A stretch of DNA of 5,542 nt. Origin: Chloroflexota bacterium. GTDB taxonomy: Bacteria > Chloroflexota > Anaerolineae > UBA4142. Shown piece after piece: positions 1-5,542 of this stretch (position 1 is the first letter of the stretch; each line of letters starts with the position of its first letter). The notes beneath the pieces are model-generated. The model worked only from the letters and a program-made list of their open reading frames with translations, ran no database searches and was not told the origin of the DNA. The translations under genes and the position numbers were made by a program. The stretch covers positions 1 to 5,542 of the forward strand of contig JAMCRS010000415.1 of the NCBI GenBank assembly GCA_023380675.1, written 5' to 3'.

Positions 1-83
1 ATGGATTTACGATTCTGGCCGGGATCGGCCTCGTCGTCGGCGCCGTGCGTCGAAATCTCCCCCGGCTCCTGGCTCTGCCGGCG
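1..83 (+). repeat. Left arm of perfect 83-bp inverted repeat (fold-back at window edge)
   Basis: Every base of 1-83 pairs with the reverse complement of 214-296 (position x matches 297-x); the match stops at 84/213. The spacer is 130 bp. Because the right arm fits the coding frame of the membrane protein while this arm turns that frame into an arginine-rich tail, this copy is the displaced one. An exact palindromic copy lying precisely at the edge of the sequence is typical of an amplification or assembly chimera rather than a biological element. Confidence 0.95.
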
Positions 84-1368
84 TAAGCTGCCAAAGACCG
101 TACACCATGAGGATCGAAACCGCACTGATGGCCGGAAAGATCAGGCGGCCTTGGGATGCGAACGTGAGCAGCGTCCAACGTACCAACGAGACCAGAATGA
201 GCGCCAGCCAGACCGCCGGCAGAGCCAGGAGCCGGGGGAGATTTCGACGCACGGCGCCGACGACGAGGCCGATCCCGGCCAGAATCGTAAATCCATCGAG
301 CAAGGTATAGACCCATTCGGGAGCGATAATGTTGACGCCCCCAAAGTTGCCCCAAAACGATATCCTAAAACCCTGGAATTCGCCAAGCAGGGTTGCGATC
401 GTCGCCGGCACCGGGCGGCCGCCGGCGATGGCAACCCAGACGTTGAAGGCAAGGGGATCGCCGTAGAGCACCCAATTGCGGACGTACCACCACCCGGCGA
501 CGGCGAGGACGATCGCCGCACACACTAGGCTGCCGGCAAGAGCTATCCTGAGCGGTTCATTTCTTTTCAGCACAAGCAGCTCGCCCGGCAGGCGGCTGGC
601 GCCGCCGGAAGTCCGCAGGACGAGATAGACGAACACGATGGCGGCAATCACGATCAGCCCCAGGTCGGAGGCCTTGGAGAGCGCCGCGAGACCCAGGACC
701 AAGCCCAGAATCACAAAACGACGCAGCGTCACCTCGCGCGTAACGAGCCGTGTCAGAAGCAAGAGCGCAAGCGTCGCGAGGCAAACGGCGAGGTTGTCGT
801 TGTTCACCGACGCGCTGATGAAGAGGAACATGGGATTGAACGCGACCAACGCGGCGGCGGCCGCGGCGAGGGCTTTGCTCTGCGGGTTGATCTCGAGCGC
901 GAGCAGGTAGGTGAAAACTACGGTGAGAGTCGAAAGCAAGATCGACAAAACGCGGAGCAAGTGAACCGCAAGCGTCGTACGGCTCCACGGCCAGTCTTCT
1001 GCGCTGGTGTGAACGACGAGGTTCTTGTTCCCATAATCGAGCGGGATTCCGATGCGCGCTTCAGGATTGCGCCATAACCGGTCGGTGAGGTCGCCAGTGT
1101 CGATCCAGAATGTGGCGGCAGCGCCGAGCGCGTAATACAGCGGCGGTTGACCGCCTTCCTGCTCCCACAGCGTCTGGACGTTTGGGTCCTGGACCGGCAG
1201 CGAATGACCGGTAGCAAGATACTGGACGAACGGATAGTGCCAGATCTCGTCGCCGGCTTCAAAGATGGGGGTGACGACGGAGTAGACGACGCCCAGCACC
1301 ACGAACGCCGACACGACGACGGCGGCGAGGCGGTGAGCGTTGAGGAGGGAGGTGATCCTATTGCGCAA
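7..1368 (-). CDS. GT-C type membrane glycosyltransferase (GT39/DUF2142-like), C-terminus replaced by artefactual tail
   Basis: Polytopic membrane protein of the lipid-phosphate-sugar-dependent GT-C class; donor and acceptor unknown. From the TTG at 1368 the reading frame is 453 codons. Residues 14-34 form the first membrane helix. An acidic pair follows in the first outer loop (EAGDEIWHY, D40/E41), where GT-C enzymes keep their catalytic acid. Next come QPPLYY (74-79), FNPMFLFISASVNNDNL (177-193), RNWVLYGDPLA (297-307) and QGRLIFPA (406-413), all typical of GT39/DUF2142-like proteins, with many hydrophobic helices between. TTG was chosen because GAGGA lies 5 nt upstream (plus-strand 1374-1378), and because protein-like sequence begins here; upstream in-frame codons lie inside the preceding gene and give arginine/serine-rich nonsense. 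It overlaps that gene by 11 nt, suggesting translational coupling. Genuine coding runs only to base 84 (L428). The last 25 residues, rich in Arg and Gly, and the TAA at 7-9 are read from an inverted copy of bases 214-296, so the true C-terminus is missing. Family call is fairly sure; substrate is unknown. Confidence 0.82.
   Translation of the reverse strand: MRNRITSLLNAHRLAAVVVSAFVVLGVVYSVVTPIFEAGDEIWHYPFVQYLATGHSLPVQDPNVQTLWEQEGGQPPLYYALGAAATFWIDTGDLTDRLWRNPEARIGIPLDYGNKNLVVHTSAEDWPWSRTTLAVHLLRVLSILLSTLTVVFTYLLALEINPQSKALAAAAAALVAFNPMFLFISASVNNDNLAVCLATLALLLLTRLVTREVTLRRFVILGLVLGLAALSKASDLGLIVIAAIVFVYLVLRTSGGASRLPGELLVLKRNEPLRIALAGSLVCAAIVLAVAGWWYVRNWVLYGDPLAFNVWVAIAGGRPVPATIATLLGEFQGFRISFWGNFGGVNIIAPEWVYTLLDGFTILAGIGLVVGAVRRNLPRLLALPAVWLALILVSLVRWTLLTFASQGRLIFPAISAVSILMVYGLWQLTPAEPGAGGDFDARRRRRGRSRPES
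214..296 (-). repeat. Right arm of the 83-bp inverted repeat (native copy, inside coding sequence)
   Basis: This is the native copy. Read on the minus strand it encodes residues of the membrane helix region LLDGFTILAGIGLVVGAVRR and the few residues after it, in good frame with the rest of the protein. Its inverted duplicate occupies the first 83 bases of the window. Confidence 0.93.
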
Positions 1369-3238
1369 CGCGGTCCTCGACGATGATGGGGGAAATGACC
1401 ACCTTGTCCGTGATCGGATTGCCTTGCGGATCCACGACCGACAGACGCTGCATCGTCGCGGCATCGTACAGTCCAAGCTCGACGCTGTAGCGGCCGGGAG
1501 GAACGCCGTCCGCGATCGACAGCAGGTGGGCGTCGGCGAGCAGATCGCTCGGACGCCAACTGCTGGTGGGCGCCTTGCCCTGGCGCGGCTCGCCGTCATA
1601 GCCGGCGACGACGCGACCCTGAGCATCCACAAGATGGACGAAGACTGTATAGTCCTTGTCTACCTTCTGTTGGCTTTGCCAGTAGAGGATCAGGATGACG
1701 GGCGCGCCCGGCGTGACCTTGGGATCGATCAGGTCGAAATCGACGAGCGAAATGGACTGCCGGAACCTCACCGGCGGCGTTTGCGTCGAGTGAATCGACA
1801 CGGTCTTGTCGACCAACTGCTCTTGCCAGGTCCCCTGATCGTCTTGGTAGAAAACGTAGGAAGCGGCGTGCTCGTGCAGCAGCGGGACGTGGTCGCGGTC
1901 CGTGCCGTAAACGGATACGTTGTCGCCGTATCGGAGGTACAACATGCCGGACAAATTCGGCGTCGGGAACGGTGGCTCGACGAAATAGAGCAGCGTGTCC
2001 GGACCGAACGACGGGTGCTTTTGGAAGATCGGGCGAAATTGCAGTCGGGTCTCGCGAACGAACTCGCTGTAGTTGAATGCGTTGTCGAAGAAACCCGCTC
2101 CATTCCAAACGAAGAGCGCGGCGGCCAGTGCGGGGAGGGCGGCCACACGGACGAAGTGGTAGTCGATCCGGGTACGAACCCACTCGAGCGCCGCGGCGAG
2201 CCAGACGGCCGAGGCAGCGGCAGGGAGATAGAGATAGCGCTCGATCGCAAAAGGGAATGGGACGACGGGGAGGACGGAGACGGCCCCGGCGAGCGCGAGG
2301 AACGCGAGCGAGCGGCTTCGCTTGACGCCGACAAAATAAACCAACGCAAGCACGACCACGGCGAGCGCCAACACATTTGCCGGAGTGCCGGTCGACCACG
2401 GCAACGTGAGCCAGAGAAGGTACTGGCCGAGATTCTGCAGGGGATGTCCGCCGGTCCCATAGGTGACAAAGTTTACGTAGACGCCGCGTGTCTGTATGCC
2501 ATACTCGATCAGCGCGTAGGGAACCATGACGATCGCAAAGGGCATATAGCGCAGAACGAGCGCCTTCCAAGTCACGGGGCGGCCAAGCATTAGACGATCG
2601 GCGAGAAACATGACCACGAGAAGTGTGGCTGCCATCTCCTTGGTCAGAATGGCCGCGACGTAAGCGACGAACGCGCCGGCGAAGAGGGGCCAAGCCGGCC
2701 GGTCGAGGTACGCCAGCCAAAACCACAGCGCCGCAAGGCAAAAGAACGTCATCTCGGGGTCGGCCACGCCGGGCCAGTACACGTCGATCCCGACATTGAA
2801 AATGGCCAGGAACGCGAGGGCGGCCGTCAGGCCAACCCACCATTTGCGCGTGACGTGCCGGACCAGTCCGAATAGGAGGAAGCAATTGCCGATGTGGATG
2901 AGGACGTTGACGACGTGATAGCCGGTCGGGTCGGCTCCGAAGAGCTTGAACTCGATCCACCACAACATTCCCTGGAGAGGCCGATACCAGGAGATCAGGT
3001 CGCGCGGATCGAAATACTGACGGAGATATTGCAGGAACGGGAGACGCGCCGCCATCTCGACGAAGGTGTAATCGTCGGTCCAGAAACCGGCGGCGAGAAC
3101 TGGGCTGTACAGTACGAGGCCGGCCGCGGCGATCAAGGCGACGCTGCCCCACACAGGCAATGCGGCGACGAGCGCCGCAAGACGGCCGGGGACCGCGCCC
3201 GTTTCAATTGGTCGATCGCTTTGATTCAAATACTGCAC
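1358..3238 (-). CDS. GT-C membrane glycosyltransferase with C-terminal beta-rich domain (paralogue 2)
   Basis: A 626-residue integral membrane glycosyltransferase, expected to move a sugar from a polyprenyl-phosphate carrier to an acceptor outside the membrane; the actual substrates are unknown. After a short N-terminus, helix 1 (about 28-50) leads to FWTDDY (52-57), whose Asp pair sits in the first outer loop like the catalytic acids of GT-C enzymes. It also has WYRPLQG (84-90), GYHVVNVLIHIGN (106-118), TKEMAATL (199-206) and ERYLYLP (333-339), the same motif series seen in PMT/TMTC-like proteins. About 11-12 membrane helices end near 379. Residues 396-446 (ETRLQFRPIF to NVSVYG) link to a soluble beta-rich domain, about 495-620, containing LILYW, DKDYTVFVHLVD, PTSSW and GLYD. 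The start is GTG (3236-3238), 17 nt after the previous stop. No clear Shine-Dalgarno is visible, so translation may depend on the upstream gene; TTG at codon 4 is an alternative. The end overlaps the next gene by 11 nt. The gene is complete. Confidence 0.92.
   Translation of the reverse strand: MQYLNQSDRPIETGAVPGRLAALVAALPVWGSVALIAAAGLVLYSPVLAAGFWTDDYTFVEMAARLPFLQYLRQYFDPRDLISWYRPLQGMLWWIEFKLFGADPTGYHVVNVLIHIGNCFLLFGLVRHVTRKWWVGLTAALAFLAIFNVGIDVYWPGVADPEMTFFCLAALWFWLAYLDRPAWPLFAGAFVAYVAAILTKEMAATLLVVMFLADRLMLGRPVTWKALVLRYMPFAIVMVPYALIEYGIQTRGVYVNFVTYGTGGHPLQNLGQYLLWLTLPWSTGTPANVLALAVVVLALVYFVGVKRSRSLAFLALAGAVSVLPVVPFPFAIERYLYLPAAASAVWLAAALEWVRTRIDYHFVRVAALPALAAALFVWNGAGFFDNAFNYSEFVRETRLQFRPIFQKHPSFGPDTLLYFVEPPFPTPNLSGMLYLRYGDNVSVYGTDRDHVPLLHEHAASYVFYQDDQGTWQEQLVDKTVSIHSTQTPPVRFRQSISLVDFDLIDPKVTPGAPVILILYWQSQQKVDKDYTVFVHLVDAQGRVVAGYDGEPRQGKAPTSSWRPSDLLADAHLLSIADGVPPGRYSVELGLYDAATMQRLSVVDPQGNPITDKVVISPIIVEDRVAQ
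1374..1378 (-). promoter_or_regulatory. Ribosome binding site (GAGGA) for the TTG start at 1368
   Basis: On the minus strand GAGGA is followed by five bases (CCGCG) and then TTG. It lies inside the last codons of the upstream gene. It decides the start of the third gene, since no ATG or GTG lies nearby in frame ahead of the first membrane helix. Confidence 0.65.
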
Positions 3239-3255
3239 TAGCGTAACCCAACCGG

Positions 3256-5208
3256 CTATTTCGCTACGATCTCGAAAGAATCGAGAGCGACCGCATCCCC
3301 GGCTGGCGCGCCGGACGCGCCGAGCACGGCAAGCCGCTGCATCGTCGGCAGATAGTATAGTCCAACGCGGACGCGATAGCCGGCTCCGACCGGCACGTCC
3401 GGGCTGATGGGCAGGACGATGGTATCGACCACCGTGCTGTTGGGCGTCCAGCCGCTGGTCGGCGCGTGCCCCTCTTTGGGCTGGCTGTCGTAGCCGGCGA
3501 CTACATTGCCGGCAGTGCCGGCACCGCCGGCCGCGCCGACCAGGTGCGCAAAGACGGTATAGTCCTTGTCGAGCTTTTTCGAGGTCTCCCAGTAGAGGAT
3601 CAGGTCGATCGAACCGCCGGCTTGCGTACGCGTATCGACGACCTCGCAGCCGGTCAAAGAGATCCCATCTTCGAACCGAACCGGGAGCGCCGGGTCCGTT
3701 CGAACGGAAGCCGCCGGCGATACCGGCGCCTCGCGCATGACATTCTGGCCGTCGAGGTAGTACACGTACGCCGATTTGTGGTCACGCAGCCCGACCGGAC
3801 GGTCGATATCGCTGCCGGACACGGAGACGTTCGCGCCGTAGCGCAGGAACATCAAACCGGATATGTTCGGCGTGGTGAACGGCTGATTGAAAAAGTACAA
3901 CAAGGTATCCGGCGGAAAGGACGCGTGCGCCTGGAAAATTGGACGAAACTGCAGTCGTGTTTCACGAGCGACGCCGGCCACGTCCTCGCCGTACGAAGAG
4001 GTTGCGAGGCTTCCGTTGACCATCGCGAACACGACGAGCGCTGCGAGGACGGCCCCGCCGGCCAAACGCAGGACCTTGGGCGAGCGGAGCTGCGCCAGCA
4101 CGGTGAGGCCGAATTCCAGGACGAGCGCGGCGCCGACGGCGGAGGCCATCATGGGGAGGTAGAGATAGCGCGTGTTCAATCCACGAAACGGCACGACCGG
4201 CAGGACGATCAAGACGGCAATCGCCGCAAACACGAGGGCGCGAACCTCGCGGCGCCAGAGCGCATAGCCAAATGCGGCTGCCTCAAGCAGCAGCCAGAGG
4301 TAACTCCACGGCGGATCTAATTTCCACGGCAGCGCCATCTGGCCCAGGTAGGAGAGCAAGACGTACAGGTTGTTGACGTCAATGCCGTAGCCCCAATCGC
4401 GTGTAAACACGCCGCGCGTCACCGCCGTGTACTCGAGCGATGCGTACACGAGGCCGATAACGGCGAAGGGGAGGTAGCGCTTGACGAGCGCGCGCAGCGT
4501 GGCCGGCTTGCGAACGAATCCGCGATCGATCAGAAAGAACAACGCGGGCAACGTCGCCGCCATTTCTTTGCTGAGAAAGGCCGCCATCAGAGTCGCGATG
4601 CTCGCGACGTACGCCGTCCGGTTTTCCGACTCGAGAAACGTCAGCCACAGGTGCGCCCCGGCGAGATAGAAAAGGCTTGCCAGCGCGTCGGGCACCGCGA
4701 CCCATAGGACGGCAATGCTGTAAGCGGCGAGGCTCACGTATATCGCCGCGGCGGCGAAGCCGATGCGCCATTTCCGAGTGATGCGCGACACGAGGGCGTA
4801 GAGTAGGATGCAGTTGACCAGGTGGAAACCGAGCTGGACCACGTGATAGCCGAGCGCATCGCCGTGAAACAGGGCGTACTCGAGCCGCCACTGCATTCCC
4901 TGCATCGGGCGATACCAGGTCACCTGAAGCCGGGGATCGAAGTAGAGCGCGAGATACTGCCCCAGCGGAAGCCGTCCGGCCGCCTCGACAAACAAATAGT
5001 CGTCGGTCCAGAATCCGATGTTGAGCGCCGGAACGTACGTCACGAACCCGATCGCCGCGACCGCGAGCGCGCCGACCAGCACAGCGGCATTCGCGCGCGC
5101 CCAGCCGAAAGCCGAACGCAGGCGCGCACCGACCGCGCCGGCAGGCGCAGTAGAAAGTTCCAAGTGGACCGGCGTTGAATCGTTGGTCGTCATGGTCTGG
5201 TCATGCAT
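3256..5208 (-). CDS. GT-C membrane glycosyltransferase with C-terminal beta-rich domain (paralogue 1)
   Basis: A 650-residue integral membrane protein, the first gene of the apparent operon and a clear paralogue of the next gene. It has a cytoplasmic-looking N-terminus of about 40 residues, then helix 1 (41-62), then FWTDDY (66-71) with the presumed catalytic Asp pair. WYRPMQG (98-104), GYHVVQLGFHLVN (120-132), SKEMAATL (213-220) and TRYLYLP (346-352) follow, with about 12 helices ending near 398. The linker ETRLQFRPIF to NVSVSG (416-465) matches the paralogue at 37 of 50 positions by hand count. The soluble C-terminal domain (about 515-648) contains LILYW, DKDYTVFAHLV, PTSGW and GLYY; it carries an extra Ala-Gly-X repeat at 560-568 that lengthens one loop by six residues. 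These features support a lipid-linked-sugar-dependent transferase acting at the outer membrane face, specificity unknown. ATG at 5206-5208 gives the longest form. ATG at 5191-5193 (MTTNDS) is equally possible, since neither has a recognisable Shine-Dalgarno. It ends in TAG, 17 nt before the next gene. Confidence 0.93.
   Translation of the reverse strand: MHDQTMTTNDSTPVHLELSTAPAGAVGARLRSAFGWARANAAVLVGALAVAAIGFVTYVPALNIGFWTDDYLFVEAAGRLPLGQYLALYFDPRLQVTWYRPMQGMQWRLEYALFHGDALGYHVVQLGFHLVNCILLYALVSRITRKWRIGFAAAAIYVSLAAYSIAVLWVAVPDALASLFYLAGAHLWLTFLESENRTAYVASIATLMAAFLSKEMAATLPALFFLIDRGFVRKPATLRALVKRYLPFAVIGLVYASLEYTAVTRGVFTRDWGYGIDVNNLYVLLSYLGQMALPWKLDPPWSYLWLLLEAAAFGYALWRREVRALVFAAIAVLIVLPVVPFRGLNTRYLYLPMMASAVGAALVLEFGLTVLAQLRSPKVLRLAGGAVLAALVVFAMVNGSLATSSYGEDVAGVARETRLQFRPIFQAHASFPPDTLLYFFNQPFTTPNISGLMFLRYGANVSVSGSDIDRPVGLRDHKSAYVYYLDGQNVMREAPVSPAASVRTDPALPVRFEDGISLTGCEVVDTRTQAGGSIDLILYWETSKKLDKDYTVFAHLVGAAGGAGTAGNVVAGYDSQPKEGHAPTSGWTPNSTVVDTIVLPISPDVPVGAGYRVRVGLYYLPTMQRLAVLGASGAPAGDAVALDSFEIVAK
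3505..3531. repeat. Three-copy 9-bp repeat inside paralogue 1, encoding (Ala-Gly-X)3
   Basis: The plus strand shows GCCGGC at 3508, 3517 and 3526, an exact 9-bp spacing. On the coding strand this reads GCC GGC GGT, GCC GGC ACT, GCC GGC AAT, giving AGG-AGT-AGN. The paralogue has only DAQGR at the same place, so the repeat extends a loop between two predicted beta strands of the C-terminal domain. It looks like a small slippage expansion that keeps the frame. Confidence 0.75.
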
Positions 5209-5320
5209 TCAATAACCGTACTCGCGAGACTCACGGTGATTGCAGGTCAGGACACTCCCAACTCTGCCCATGGATTGCTCAATTTGATGTTGTACGACCG
5301 CAGGCACGACCCCTCCCTAA
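5209..5320. other. Intergenic region upstream of the glycosyltransferase operon
   Basis: About 110 bp between the first gene start and the palindrome. It should hold the operon promoter, directed leftward. I looked for a -35/-10 pair on the minus strand and found none that is convincing, and there is no AGGAGG-like site before either candidate ATG. An 8-bp palindrome CTCGCGAG lies at 5221-5228, too short to call an operator. Minus-strand open frames crossing this stretch consist mostly of translated repeat and are not genes. Confidence 0.5.
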
Positions 5321-5343
5321 CCCTCCCCTTCGCAAGGGGAGGG
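5321..5343. repeat. GC-rich interspersed palindrome (10-bp stem, 3-nt loop)
   Basis: The left arm CCCTCCCCTT (5321-5330), loop CGC and right arm AAGGGGAGGG (5334-5343) form a perfect hairpin. It is preceded by a partial direct copy, CCCTCCCTAA, at 5311-5320. Palindromes of this CCCTCCCC/GGGGAGGG kind are common between genes in many GC-rich bacteria. No T-run follows on either strand, so a classical intrinsic terminator is not supported. Its right half forms the start of the adjoining tandem array. Confidence 0.75.
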
Positions 5344-5542
5344 GACTTGCTGTGCACGGCAAGGGGAGGGGAGTTGCCCACAGCATGGGGACGGGACTTG
5401 GCTGCCCACAGCATGGGGACGGGACTTGGCTGCCCACAGCAAGCGGACGGGACTTGGCTGCCCACAGCATGGGGACGGGACTTGGCTGCCCACAGCATGG
5501 GGACGGGACTTGCCCACAGCATGGGGACGGGACTTGCCCACA
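5332..5542. repeat. G-rich tandem repeat array, eight units of 24-28 bp, running to the window edge
   Basis: Phased on GCA, the units are 5332-5358 (27 bp), 5359-5382 (24), 5383-5410 (28), 5411-5438 (28), 5439-5466 (28), 5467-5494 (28), 5495-5518 (24) and 5519-5542 (24). The usual unit begins GCATGGGGACGGGACTT and ends TGCCCACA; the 28-bp form has four extra bases (GGCT type) between these parts. The first two units are diverged (GGGGAGGGG in place of GGGGACGGG) and the fifth has two substitutions (GCAAGCGG). Adjacent units touch with no unique spacers, so this is a minisatellite and not a CRISPR array. The window ends exactly on a unit boundary, so the real array may be longer. Confidence 0.92.

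Noticed and set aside
1..296. Inverted repeat as insertion sequence ends or a transposon
   Set aside because: The 130-bp spacer carries only the membrane protein's coding sequence, there is no transposase, no target-site duplication can be assessed, and the native arm is ordinary coding sequence.
1..528. Plus-strand open frame starting at base 1
   Set aside because: Its first 28 codons come from the fold-back arm and are repeated in a minus-strand shadow frame at 141-521. The remainder is antisense of the membrane protein.
1340..2593. Long plus-strand open frame (417 codons) opposite the second glycosyltransferase
   Set aside because: It is rich in Arg, Glu, Asp and Gly with no recognisable motif, and lies antisense to a well-supported membrane protein. 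Stop-poor antisense frames are expected in GC-rich coding DNA.
3466..4320. Plus-strand open frame (284 codons) opposite the first glycosyltransferase
   Set aside because: Same pattern of charged low-information sequence antisense to a gene whose conserved motifs are clear.
5221..5228. Palindrome CTCGCGAG as an operator
   Set aside because: Only 8 bp, self-complementary CG-rich octamers arise often by chance in GC-rich DNA, and no second copy is seen nearby.
5321..5343. Rho-independent terminator
   Set aside because: The stem is strong, but no T-rich tract follows on either strand, and it lies upstream of the leftward operon. An interspersed repeat explains it better.
5247..5541. Short minus-strand frames with repeating PHAVG / MLWA peptides
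   Set aside because: They are translations of the 24-28 bp tandem array. Unit lengths of 28 bp rotate the frame, so the same peptides appear in all frames, which is not what a selected repeat protein would show.
5332..5542. CRISPR array
   Set aside because: Units are directly adjacent with no unique spacers between them, and no cas gene is present.

Overview
The window is GC-rich bacterial DNA carrying three large genes, all read from the minus strand in the order 5208→3256, 3238→1358 and 1368→left edge. All three encode polytopic membrane proteins of the GT-C glycosyltransferase type, the dolichol- or undecaprenyl-phosphate-sugar-dependent class that includes PMT, ArnT/GT39 and TMTC-like enzymes. 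The first two gene products share a beta-rich C-terminal domain marked by the block DKDYTVF-HLV, a later GYD-P block and PTS-W. I associate this architecture mainly with Chloroflexota and related high-GC environmental lineages. That taxonomic guess is inference from protein style, and the window holds no marker gene.

Layout from right to left, which is the direction of transcription. At 5332-5542 there is a G-rich tandem array of eight 24-28 bp units that runs to the window edge. It starts inside a GC-rich interspersed palindrome at 5321-5343. About 110 bp of unremarkable DNA follow, then the first glycosyltransferase (650 aa). A 17-nt gap leads to its paralogue (626 aa, GTG start). An 11-nt overlap leads to the third membrane protein, which starts at TTG behind a good ribosome binding site. 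The spacing suggests one co-transcribed unit, with the start signals, if any, lying upstream of 5208.

The left edge is anomalous. Bases 1-83 are an exact reverse complement of 214-296, so the third gene reads back into its own antisense and acquires a false tail and stop. The simplest reading is that the window is a whole contig of a metagenome or single-cell assembly, ended on the left by a fold-back chimera and on the right by an unresolved tandem repeat.

If the three proteins work together, the likely role is transfer of lipid-linked sugars onto a cell-surface acceptor (glycan, lipid or protein) on the outer face of the membrane. Substrates cannot be read from the sequence. I found no tRNA, rRNA, CRISPR array, transposase or defence gene.
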